Positions 41,635-50,055 of a stretch of DNA of 50,141 bases are shown one piece after another. Numbering within the stretch: the stretch's first letter is position 1; each line of letters starts with the position of its first letter. Below the pieces are notes generated by a model. The model made no database searches and was not told the origin of the DNA. It saw only the letters and a list, made by a program, of their open reading frames with translations. This DNA is from an uncultured Prevotellaceae bacterium (GTDB lineage: Bacteria > Bacteroidota > Bacteroidia > Bacteroidales > Muribaculaceae): the NCBI GenBank assembly GCA_900318065.1, contig ONIY01000011.1, forward strand, positions 1 through 50,141, in the 5' to 3' direction. A program made the position numbers and the translations under genes.

Positions 41635-41748
41635 TGCACAATTCATAATGCACAATCTATAAACAACGATTCAAGTTTCTTAAGTAATAATGAGATCCCC
41701 AACAGCTAACAATCAGGCGACAAACTCCCCCTCTATTCTTAGAGGGGG
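41623..41748. repeat. Heptamer repeats plus CCCCCTCTA hairpin between dxr and rseP
   Basis: TGCATAA/TGCACAA/TTCATAA units overlap the 3' end of dxr. Further on, CCCCCTCTA (41727-41735) and TAGAGGGGG (41740-41748) form a perfect 9-bp stem with loop TTCT, the same stem as in the fmt insertion at 10275-10295. Confidence 0.92.
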
Positions 41749-41804
41749 AACTGACTTCCGAAACTTGAGAGAACATCTAGAAACACACGAAGAATAACTA
41801 AAAC

Positions 41805-43181
41805 ATGACTGCAACTTTTTGGATTAAAGCGTTACAACTTATAGCCTCGCTGGGACTGCTGGTGTTTATTCACGAGCTGGGACATTTCATGTGGGCAAGG
41901 ATTTTTGGTGTTAGAGTAGAGAAGTTCTACCTCTTCTTTGATGTGGGGTTGAAGAAGCTGGGCATCAACTGGGACGGTAGTCTGCTCAAATTCAAGCCCA
42001 AGAAGAGCGACACCGAGTATGGCGTAGGATGGGTGCCGCTGGGCGGTTACTGCAAGATTTCGGGAATGATCGACGAGTCGATGGACCTGGAGCAGATGAA
42101 GCAGCCCGAGCAGCCCTGGGAGTTCCGCACCAAGCCGGCATGGCAGCGGCTGTTGATCATGATAGGCGGTGTGCTCAATAATTTCCTGCTTGCCATCATC
42201 ATCTATGCCGGCATGGTCTACTACTGGGGCGAGCAATATATCCCTTATCGCAACTCCGACATGGGAATGGCGTTCAGCACGAGTGCCGAGAAGATAGGCT
42301 TTCGCGACGGCGACATCCCCTTGAGTGCCGACGGCAAGCAACTCCACTACATGAACGCCGACGAGGTGCAGGCAATGGTCACCGCCAAGCAGGTGAAGGT
42401 GCTGCGCAACGGCACCGACACGGTGACTATCAACGTTCCTAACAAGTTCATCTTCGATGCCGAGAAGGACGCCAAGGGCGGCGAGCCTTTCATTGACTAC
42501 CGCATCCCCGTGATTGTGGAGAGCACGATGCCCGCCGATGGCGCTGCCAAGGCAGGACTGGTGAAGGGCGACCGCATCGTCAAGATCGACACCATCGACA
42601 ACCCCGACTACCATGAGTTCACCCAGCAGCTGGCGCTCTACAAGGGTAAGGCTGTGGCGATGTGCTACGACCGTGGCGGCAAGATCGACAGCGCCATGGT
42701 AGAGGTGAGCAGTGCCGGCAAGATTGGCATTGGGCTGCGCCCCATCACCCAGATCTATAAGGTGGAGGCTAAGCAGTACAGCCTGCTGGGCTCGATACCT
42801 CGTGGCATTGAGATGGGATGCACACAGATGGTGAACTACGTGAGCCAGTTCAAGTACATCTTCTCTAAGGAGGGAGCGCAGAGTCTGGGAGGTTTTGGCG
42901 CCATAGGCAGCATCTTCCCCGACACTTGGGACTGGTCGCGATTCTGGGAGCTCACGGCATTCCTCTCGATTATCCTGGCGTTTATGAACATCCTGCCCAT
43001 TCCCGCCCTCGACGGTGGCCACGTGCTGTTCTTGCTCTATGAGATCATCTTCCGACGCAAGCCAGGCGACAAGTTCCTTGAGCGTGCGCAGATGGTGGGC
43101 ATGACGCTGCTCATCGCCCTCCTGCTCTGGGCCAACGGCAACGACATCTACCGCTGGATAATAAAGCCATTCATCAATTAA
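41805..43181 (+). CDS. rseP: RIP zinc metalloprotease RseP (site-2 protease)
   Basis: A 458-aa intramembrane protease of the M50 family, which cleaves anti-sigma factors and remnant signal peptides. The first TM carries the zinc-binding HELGH (residues 23-27, within LVFIHELGHFMWARIFGVRV). A central region with one or two PDZ-like domains follows (about 150-300; GAAKAGLVKGDRIVKIDTID), and the C-terminal TM has the third ligand block LPIPALDGGHVLF (about 397-409), then FLERAQMVGMTLL. It lies downstream of dxr, an arrangement common in bacteria. No partner sigma/anti-sigma pair is in the window. Confidence 0.95.
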   Translation: MTATFWIKALQLIASLGLLVFIHELGHFMWARIFGVRVEKFYLFFDVGLKKLGINWDGSLLKFKPKKSDTEYGVGWVPLGGYCKISGMIDESMDLEQMKQPEQPWEFRTKPAWQRLLIMIGGVLNNFLLAIIIYAGMVYYWGEQYIPYRNSDMGMAFSTSAEKIGFRDGDIPLSADGKQLHYMNADEVQAMVTAKQVKVLRNGTDTVTINVPNKFIFDAEKDAKGGEPFIDYRIPVIVESTMPADGAAKAGLVKGDRIVKIDTIDNPDYHEFTQQLALYKGKAVAMCYDRGGKIDSAMVEVSSAGKIGIGLRPITQIYKVEAKQYSLLGSIPRGIEMGCTQMVNYVSQFKYIFSKEGAQSLGGFGAIGSIFPDTWDWSRFWELTAFLSIILAFMNILPIPALDGGHVLFLLYEIIFRRKPGDKFLERAQMVGMTLLIALLLWANGNDIYRWIIKPFIN

Positions 43182-43405
43182 GTGTTGCGCCTGCGGCGCG
43201 GGGATCGAGGATCGGCGCTTCGCGCGTGGAACGTGGAACGTGGAACGGCGCTTCGCTCAGCTAGCAGCGCTAGGATTTCTAGAACTTCTAGATTTTCTAG
43301 ACCTCTAGAAAAAAACTGCTCAACTACTCAACTACTCAACTGCTCTACTGATTACTGACTACTGATAACTGAAAACTGACTACTGACTACTGAAAACTGA
43401 CTACT
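43182..43405. repeat. Mixed short repeats between rseP and the methyltransferase gene
   Basis: In order: GCGCCTGCGGCGC and GGCGCTTCGC elements around GTGGAAC heptamers (about 43185-43259), TCTAGA units at irregular 7-9-bp spacing (43272-43311), CAACTACT octamers (about 43320-43345) and a CTGATAACTGAAA-type heptamer run (about 43345-43405). It is a concentration of nearly all repeat families seen elsewhere in the window. Confidence 0.9.
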
Positions 43406-43415
43406 CTAAACAGCT

Positions 43416-44585
43416 ATGCAATACAAAAAGATAACATTACGTCGTGGCAAGGAGGAGTCGCTCAAGCGGTTCCACCCCTGGGTGTTCTCGGGGGCTATTG
43501 CCAGTGCCGACGACACGATTGAGGAAGGCGACCTGGTGTCGGTCTTCGGTAGCGACGGCACCCACATTGGCAACGGACATTTCCAGGTGGGAAGCATCAT
43601 GGTGCGCATCCTGGCATGGGGCGACACCGCCATCGACGAGGCGTTCTACCGCGACCGTCTGGAGCAGGCTTGGCGTGTGCGCCGCGCCTTGAACCTCATG
43701 CGCGATGACAACAACTCGTTCCGCCTCGTCCATGGCGAGGGCGACTTCCTGCCGGGACTAGTGGTCGACGTCTATGGCAACACGGCAGTGGTGCAGGCCC
43801 ACTCGCCTGGTATGCACTTCGCTCGCAAGACGATAGCACAGGCGCTCGTTGACCTGCCCGGCGCCAGTATTAATAATGTGTATTACAAGAGCGAGACCAC
43901 GCTGCCCTACAAGGCGCATCTCGACCCCGAGAACCAGTACCTGATAGGCGAGTTTGACACCGACGTGGCAGTGGAGAACGGCCTCAAGTTCCACGTGGAC
44001 TGGCTGCGGGGGCAGAAGACGGGCTTCTTCGTCGACCAGCGCGAGAACCGCGCCCTGCTCGAGCGCTACTGCCAGGGCCGCCGCGTGCTCAACATGTTCT
44101 GCTACACTGGCGGATTCTCGTTCTATGCCATGCGTGGTGGGGCACAGCTGGTGCACTCGGTCGACAGCTCGGGCAAGGCAGTGATGCTCACCGAGCGCAA
44201 CGTGGAGCTCAACTACCCCGGCGACGAGCGCCACAAGGCGTTTGCCGAGGATGCCTTCGACTACCTCGACCGCATGGAGCCCGACGCCTACGACCTCATC
44301 ATCCTCGACCCGCCAGCCTTTGCCAAGCACAAGAGTGCGCTCAAGAACGCCCTCGTGGGCTACCGCCGCCTCAACGCCAAGGCTCTGTCTAAAATCCAGA
44401 GTGGGGGAGTGCTGTTCACCTTCTCGTGTTCACAGGCGGTCTCGAAGGAGCAGTTCCGGGTGGCAGTCTTCACCGCAGCAGCGCAGAGCCGACGCAAGGT
44501 GCGCATCCTGCACCAGCTCACCCAACCCGCCGACCATCCCATCAACATCTACCACCTTAAAGGCCTAGTCCTCTACGTGGAGTAA
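43416..44585 (+). CDS. Class I rRNA (cytosine-5)-methyltransferase, RlmI-like
   Basis: A 389-aa SAM-dependent methyltransferase. An N-terminal PUA domain (ITLRRGKEESLKRFHPWVFS, DLVSVFGSDGTHIGNGHF, about 5-75) is followed by a central connector and the Rossmann methyltransferase domain. Visible blocks are GQKTGFFVDQRENRALL (about 201-217), the SAM motif VLNMFCYTGGFSFYAMRGGA (about 226-245), the catalytic-loop LIILDPPAFAKHK (about 292-304) and LFTFSCSQAVSKEQF, where the Cys is the expected nucleophile. E. coli RlmI modifies C1962 of 23S rRNA; the exact site here is inferred. It starts 11 bp after a repeat tract and has no recognised promoter. Confidence 0.9.
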   Translation: MQYKKITLRRGKEESLKRFHPWVFSGAIASADDTIEEGDLVSVFGSDGTHIGNGHFQVGSIMVRILAWGDTAIDEAFYRDRLEQAWRVRRALNLMRDDNNSFRLVHGEGDFLPGLVVDVYGNTAVVQAHSPGMHFARKTIAQALVDLPGASINNVYYKSETTLPYKAHLDPENQYLIGEFDTDVAVENGLKFHVDWLRGQKTGFFVDQRENRALLERYCQGRRVLNMFCYTGGFSFYAMRGGAQLVHSVDSSGKAVMLTERNVELNYPGDERHKAFAEDAFDYLDRMEPDAYDLIILDPPAFAKHKSALKNALVGYRRLNAKALSKIQSGGVLFTFSCSQAVSKEQFRVAVFTAAAQSRRKVRILHQLTQPADHPINIYHLKGLVLYVE

Positions 44586-45170
44586 TTGATTACCAGCTGC
44601 TTGTTAGATAATAGGAAATTATTCCGAGGTTCTTCAACACCGATAGGAGCAGCTTTTCGATAGAAAAAATCCCTATAAATGTAGTGCATGCTACTGTAGC
44701 ATGTGATGCTATTATACCTTGTCGTAAAACTTGCCTACCTACTTGGGTCTTAATGTATGTTAAATCATGGTTTAGCTGGTTATTTTTGCCACGAATTGGT
44801 CATTTTTTTTCTTGCAAAATGATTGCTGTTTCAATAATTTGTTATATTTTTGCAAAGAAAATGGCCGTTGAGTGTTTTTGACTTGAGACAAACGATGGTT
44901 TGCTAAAACTTAAATTGTTGACTTGGCGTTTTGTGAAACAATCTGTAAGTCAATCAAATAGACCCTAGAAATCGTAATCATCAGCTCAAGACAAGACAAA
45001 CACGATTGATGCACTATTAAAGTGTAAAGTTAATGTGTATAATTATGCGGTATGCGATTGCGGTGCAAAATGTCTTTAACGTCCTCACTGCTTGCATTAA
45101 GGCGCATTTATGTGTAAAAAATACTGAGAATATATTTTTTATTAAAATCTTTATCTAAAATTTTTTTATT
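44586..45170. other. 585-bp intergenic region before the large secreted protein gene
   Basis: No convincing gene; a 65-codon open frame at 44684-44881 has no family resemblance. Visible elements are a perfect 8-bp hairpin, CATGCTAC-T-GTAGCATG, at 44687-44703 and a promoter-like TATTTTTG at about 44846-44853. The region is AT-rich and, unlike most gaps here, lacks heptamer repeats. The distance to the start at 45171 leaves room for a long leader or a small RNA, neither of which can be shown. Confidence 0.6.
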
Positions 45171-48100
45171 ATGACACGTATTTTGAGATTACTATTAATC
45201 GCCGCTATCGCCTTGCCCTATTGGCAGCCCATAGCGGCACAAGAAGTGGTGCCTATGGGCGACAAGCCCATTAAACGTAATCTTGCTGTTGACAAACAAC
45301 TCAAGATTTCAAAACTAATTGATAAGACAAAGGTCGTGGAGCAAAAGAGTAGCATAAGTGATGTAAAGTCTCTTAGTCTACCACATGCTAGCTCTTATCG
45401 CGCACCAAAGTCTGGGTCTCCAAAAGCAGGCAAACAAATTTATGACTACTACGGCAAGTATGTTTTAGAAACTAATTTGACGACCAATGTTAATTTGCCT
45501 GTAAACACATCATATTTAACAGATAATAGAGATGAGGGTCAGATGATATATCGTACTTCGGCATTAGGTTTAGAGTCGGGCGTTCAAATTATATCAATTA
45601 CATTCTTTTCTGACGCTAATATCCCTGATCTTGGTAATAATAACGTCACTTTGAGTATAGGTGAAACAAATGATAATAACCATCAAAATGGCAATTACAC
45701 AACTATAACATCTTACCGTGCATTGACGAGTGAGGTTTATTCAGGGTCACTTACAAAGAGTGACAAAAAAATGACTTTTACTTTTTCAGAACCTTACACA
45801 TATAGTGGAAAAAATTTGATTGTAGATTTAGTTGTTAATAGTGGAGATGTGACACAAAGCATTTCTTGGTTAGGTGTACAACCAAATAATAATAATTATA
45901 CTAATGGTAGTGGTTGCTATGCTCGAACTGGTTATAACTATAGAACTAATTTCTTGCCTACAATGTATGTTGAGTACCGTAAACCTCATGAGGGCACTGT
46001 TTCGGCACGCACAATTGAAGTGCTGAAGCCCGAGCAAATTGCTGCCAAATCTTATACTTGGCCAATTAAACAAGTAGGTAATGTTGCGGCAAACTCAAAT
46101 ACATCAAATCTCAATGAGCCTGCAACCGATCCTGACCAAATGATTGCTATGATGCGATGGGTTTATATGGATCCAACAATACCAGGCAACCTGAAGCGTG
46201 GATTCGCTACCGATGGTTCTGATACTGGTGAAACAAACCAGGCTGTTTATTATCAAGGAGTGGGAGGTTTAAAGTTTGTCCCAAGCCAGAACAATTACAT
46301 AGTTGACAGCAAAGACTCTTATGATTATGATGACATTTATGGATGGGGAATTCCGGGCAATGCTGTAGATGTCCAGAACTTGACTCTTGGGTCTTCAGAA
46401 TATACATATACTGATTGGTCATTTCCATTTCTCCATACAGCAAGAAGGGATTCAATCATGTACTATACTTATCTTGACCTAAATGAGTATAAACCCGAGA
46501 AAGAGGGCTTAACACTGTTATTGGTTGAAATGAAAGAGGACTATGCTGATGGGTCTAATTGGACTATTCACAATTCAAATGATTATGCAACTGAATATGA
46601 CCGTTTGCGTGCATATTTTCAGAATACAATTAAGTCCGTACGCGTGATTAGTGAAGCAAAAAGAACTGGAACTGGTCTAGAAACAGGAACATTATTCAAG
46701 ATTGACTGCGACAAGATGAACAAGTTCTTCTTACTTGCAAAGGGCCAATTACATCTTGACCATAACTCTTTGGGTAACAGCGACACGAAACGTTTTAAAA
46801 ATGATTTTAGTGTACCTCCTTTCTATTATGTATATACTACTTATGATAACCACACAGAAGAATTAACTGAGAATTTTAATGGTTTCTCTGATTACAACAC
46901 TGGAGAGTTGTTCTGGCACATGTTTGAGCAGTTCAGTCCAACCATGTATAATGCAAGTGCTGGCGCTAATGACCTTTATCAAGACATGATTAACATGGAG
47001 AGTTTCCCTGTTATACATGATTGTCTTGGTATTACTCGCATGAATCACCAATTCTTGATGTATGGTTCGGATAGTAAAGATGCCGATTGCCAGGATGTTC
47101 GTGACATGATGTTTTTTGTTCCTGATTATCGAATGCTTTATCATGACGGACGTGGTTCTTCTACTCAAGAATACCTGAACTATCATCCTGATTTGCAGCC
47201 TTCAGTTGGTATGTATGTTATTCGTCAGAATGAGATTACCGCAACTACTGAAGCCGATGATTACTATATGCTTAACTTGAACTGGGTAACTAATCTTGAT
47301 AATTTCTTGCCAGGTGAATATCAAGAGTTTGAGTTGCTTCAATTGGTTGTTGATGAGAATGGCAACGAGAGCTATATTCCTGTTTATTATATGAACGCTC
47401 AAGGTCAATACACACAGGCTGATGGCGTTACTCTTTCTGACACGCCAGTACCCATCAAATTACATCTCGGACCTGGTGCTGAGAAGAATTACCCTTACGT
47501 TTATGTAAAACGTTTGAGTCGTGGTCAGCAAGTAACCTACGCTATCCGCGGTCGTGATAAAGATCCAGTTACTGGGGAGTCTTTCCTGAGTTTGCAAACT
47601 TCAAACCGTCAGAGTTTCATAGTACCTGGTACCGACCCAACTGAGCTCGTGATGTTGAATAATGCTACATACTACAGCCGATATAATCCACAGACTGAGA
47701 AAAACTGCTATAGTAACAAGATTATGGTTGGCAACTATATTGGCGGTTTGACTAATGACTTCATACAAGGCGGAAATGCCGATCCTACTATCTTTAAATT
47801 CTATCGCATGTTGAGTGAAGATGACGAAAATCCAACTCTTATTGGAACTGCAAAGATTGTTGGAAACATGACAGCAACAGGAGGCAAACTTCAAATTACT
47901 ATGAGCGAAGAGTCTGGTGTTCAGAGTCCATCATCAGAATATCCTTATGGTTCTGAAACAGGAATGAACAAACGTGCAGGTTATCATGCAAACAAGACCG
48001 ATCAATTTAACTTTACTTACTACAAGAATTCAAATGGCGAATATATCACAGATGCAAATGGTAATAAATATGTAGACTTTGGTAAAGATTTCTATGTATA

Positions 48101-49493
48101 TGACAACTTTGTCGAAGATCTTCATAAAGATAACCTTCCAAATCGTTTCTTCTATAAGGTAGAGTTTAACACTGCCAAGGTTATTAGAGATAAAGACAAC
48201 AATAATCTTGGAAGAACTGCACATGGCAACTCTTTTAGTGTTCCTGTTTACAGAACTGCTACTGATATTAATGGTTCATTTACATTTGACCAAGTTAAGG
48301 GAGATACTAGCGGTGACCTTGAACTTCCTGAGGCAATAAACTTTGACGTTAATTTACGAAGGGGCAGTAAGACGGAACTTTATCGTTATGCTGCTTATCG
48401 TTGGATGAATACTCCTGCCAATCAACGCTTCATCCTTAGTGTCGTTGATGGTGATGATGAGACCGACGAGATGCCACAAGGTACGGCTGGTAACCAAGAT
48501 GAATACTTTACTGTTTCAATGAACAATGTAAATGAGCCAGAGTATTATGAAACTCATGATGTTCAGGTTGCAGCAACAGGTTATACCAAGGCCACATTTA
48601 TTGATAATCTTCCAATTAAGAAAACTGAGAATCCTGCAGCTGTATATGACTATGCTCCAGTGATTGAATGGTACGCATCGGGTTTTGACGCAACTCGCAA
48701 CGATTATAACACTTATGGTGGTCCATTGCAGAGCGCAGCTATTGGCAAGATGAAAGTTAGTGTTGCTCAGGCAGACGAAGAGCATCCTGTGATGAGTGAG
48801 TATAGCTGGACCGACGCTAATGGTGACAAATATGCTTACTACAACTTCTGCCTCAAGTTCGACCAGAAGTCATTGCCCGATGACACTTACGAAATCTACA
48901 AGATTCGTGCTTGGCGTGAAGTGCCTACCTCTATGCAGGGCGAGGAGTACAGTGACCTCTTTGGCCGCATGGGCGCCAAAGTAAACTTCGAGGAGATTAC
49001 TTATCCCGACTGCGATGCAAGCGACCAGTTTGTATATCAGCTCGGTAGCGGTGCAAAGTCATTTGTGGTACATGATGCCAATAATCAGGAGCAAACCTAT
49101 GCTGGCTACACCGGCACATTTGGTGCTCGCAAGCTTCGCACAGAGGGCAATGATGAGCAGGGTGTAATTGAAGAACTTAGCATGAACTTCGTTGTTCGCA
49201 TGTACTTCACCAAGAAGAGCAATCTGCAAACCACTCAGAACGGTGCTCCACGCTTGCGTGCCGAGGGCGACCAGAATGATGCTAAGTATTTCATTGTTGA
49301 GCAGACAATACCTCACACTGTTAAGGCAAATCAAGTCGTTACTGGTATCCAAAATCTCACCGCCCGTCAGGTAGTGAGTGAGAAGTACTACAATCCAGCT
49401 GGTATAGAGAGCAGCACTCCATTCCAGGGAGTGAACATCGTTGTGACCCGTTACAGCGATGGCTCGACTACTACCACTAAGATTCTAAGATAA
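45171..49493 (+). CDS. Large secreted protein (1440 aa) with C-terminal sorting-type tail, unknown function
   Basis: Signal peptide MTRILRLLLIAAIALPYWQP with cleavage near IAA-Q. An N-terminal region (about 85-270) is Asn/Thr/Ser-rich and looks like a beta-sandwich (SGVQIISITFFSDANIPD; GKNLIVDLVVNSGD). The central part is long, Tyr/Asp/Asn-rich and has no domain I recognise. The last 45 or so residues (QVVSEKYYNPAGIESSTPFQ, GVNIVVTRYSDGS, TKILR) closely match the tail of the protein at 1218, suggesting a shared T9SS-type sorting signal. Base composition changes inside the gene: the body is AT-rich with A/T-ending codons, whereas from about 48790 onward the codons return to the GC-richer style of the surrounding genes. 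No catalytic motif was recognised. The gene is followed by a terminator. Adhesin, matrix or effector are all possible. Confidence 0.72.
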   Translation: MTRILRLLLIAAIALPYWQPIAAQEVVPMGDKPIKRNLAVDKQLKISKLIDKTKVVEQKSSISDVKSLSLPHASSYRAPKSGSPKAGKQIYDYYGKYVLETNLTTNVNLPVNTSYLTDNRDEGQMIYRTSALGLESGVQIISITFFSDANIPDLGNNNVTLSIGETNDNNHQNGNYTTITSYRALTSEVYSGSLTKSDKKMTFTFSEPYTYSGKNLIVDLVVNSGDVTQSISWLGVQPNNNNYTNGSGCYARTGYNYRTNFLPTMYVEYRKPHEGTVSARTIEVLKPEQIAAKSYTWPIKQVGNVAANSNTSNLNEPATDPDQMIAMMRWVYMDPTIPGNLKRGFATDGSDTGETNQAVYYQGVGGLKFVPSQNNYIVDSKDSYDYDDIYGWGIPGNAVDVQNLTLGSSEYTYTDWSFPFLHTARRDSIMYYTYLDLNEYKPEKEGLTLLLVEMKEDYADGSNWTIHNSNDYATEYDRLRAYFQNTIKSVRVISEAKRTGTGLETGTLFKIDCDKMNKFFLLAKGQLHLDHNSLGNSDTKRFKNDFSVPPFYYVYTTYDNHTEELTENFNGFSDYNTGELFWHMFEQFSPTMYNASAGANDLYQDMINMESFPVIHDCLGITRMNHQFLMYGSDSKDADCQDVRDMMFFVPDYRMLYHDGRGSSTQEYLNYHPDLQPSVGMYVIRQNEITATTEADDYYMLNLNWVTNLDNFLPGEYQEFELLQLVVDENGNESYIPVYYMNAQGQYTQADGVTLSDTPVPIKLHLGPGAEKNYPYVYVKRLSRGQQVTYAIRGRDKDPVTGESFLSLQTSNRQSFIVPGTDPTELVMLNNATYYSRYNPQTEKNCYSNKIMVGNYIGGLTNDFIQGGNADPTIFKFYRMLSEDDENPTLIGTAKIVGNMTATGGKLQITMSEESGVQSPSSEYPYGSETGMNKRAGYHANKTDQFNFTYYKNSNGEYITDANGNKYVDFGKDFYVYDNFVEDLHKDNLPNRFFYKVEFNTAKVIRDKDNNNLGRTAHGNSFSVPVYRTATDINGSFTFDQVKGDTSGDLELPEAINFDVNLRRGSKTELYRYAAYRWMNTPANQRFILSVVDGDDETDEMPQGTAGNQDEYFTVSMNNVNEPEYYETHDVQVAATGYTKATFIDNLPIKKTENPAAVYDYAPVIEWYASGFDATRNDYNTYGGPLQSAAIGKMKVSVAQADEEHPVMSEYSWTDANGDKYAYYNFCLKFDQKSLPDDTYEIYKIRAWREVPTSMQGEEYSDLFGRMGAKVNFEEITYPDCDASDQFVYQLGSGAKSFVVHDANNQEQTYAGYTGTFGARKLRTEGNDEQGVIEELSMNFVVRMYFTKKSNLQTTQNGAPRLRAEGDQNDAKYFIVEQTIPHTVKANQVVTGIQNLTARQVVSEKYYNPAGIESSTPFQGVNIVVTRYSDGSTTTTKILR

Positions 49494-49524
49494 GAAATTT
49501 TAGATAAGGTTTTTTATTGAACGA

Positions 49525-49558
49525 GGAGAGCGGCAAAAATGTGCCGCTCTCCTTTTTT
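49525..49558 (+). terminator. Intrinsic terminator after the 1440-aa protein gene
   Basis: A perfect 11-bp stem, GGAGAGCGGCA/TGCCGCTCTCC, with a 6-nt loop (AAAATG) and six T. Confidence 0.95.
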
Positions 49559-49610
49559 CTAGGGGGGGCTAGTGATTTCCTCTCCACTCTGCACTTTGTG
49601 CTAAATGAGG

Positions 49611-49936
49611 ACGTGGAATGTGGAACAGCGGTGAGGGCACGATACTCTCGCAAAGTTGCACCATTCGGTGTCGAGATGGTGGAATGTGGAACGTGGAATG
49701 TGGAACAGCGGTGAGGGCACGATACTCTCGCAAAGTTGCACCTGCCGGTGTCGCAAAGCCGCGCAAGCGCGGAGAAATATTATTCTCGTGGTCTTTTAAA
49801 TTCCTGCGTAAGCAGGCTTTGTGACCACGGAGTGGCAGCTTTTTGAGATTACCCAGCGTGTGCGCAATTTCCCTGTGAGTGGAAATGGCGTGGAACGTGG
49901 AACGGCAGTGAGGGCACGATACTCTCGCAAGCTCGG
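49611..49936. repeat. 52-bp repeat, two exact copies and one diverged copy
   Basis: A 52-bp block beginning ACGTGGAATGTGGAACAGCG and ending AAAGTTGCACC is identical at 49611-49662 and 49691-49742. A third, shorter and diverged copy is at about 49890-49936 (GTGGAACGTGGAACGGCAGT, then GAGGGCACGATACTCTCGCA). Each copy starts with GTGGAAC/GTGGAAT heptamers, the motif of the tract at 19819. Between copies two and three are small hairpins, CCGCGCAAGCGCGG and CCTGCGTAAGCAGG, the latter inside a longer CTCGTGGTC/GACCACGGAG stem. Confidence 0.93.
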
Positions 49937-49964
49937 AGATTTTATAATTTATTACTGCTTGGGT

Positions 49965-50055
49965 CAGCCTCCGGCTGAGTGGATAGGTGGTGTTCACCAC
50001 CCCCAGTGCCGTTGTCTACATTCGCTTCCGCTCATTCCGACAGCGGTACTGGGGG
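49965..50055. repeat. Cluster of three palindromes near the window end
   Basis: CAGCC-TCC-GGCTG (49965-49977), GGTGGTG-TT-CACCACC (49986-50001) and a 17-bp stem with two mismatches, CCCCCAGTGCCGTTGTC (50000-50016) with GACAGCGGTACTGGGGG (50039-50055), the last with a 22-nt loop. No gene overlaps with any support. The remaining 86 bp to the window end are AT-rich with nothing recognised. Confidence 0.88.

Noticed and set aside
44684-44881. A 65-aa open frame before the large secreted protein
   Set aside because: Starts inside a hairpin, Cys-rich without a pattern, no family; a promoter-like TATTTTTG lies inside it rather than upstream.
50000-50055. Possible integron attC site
   Set aside because: The long stem is there, but the conserved core-site ends (RYYYAAC/GTTRRRY) and extrahelical-base pattern were not recognised and there is no integrase.
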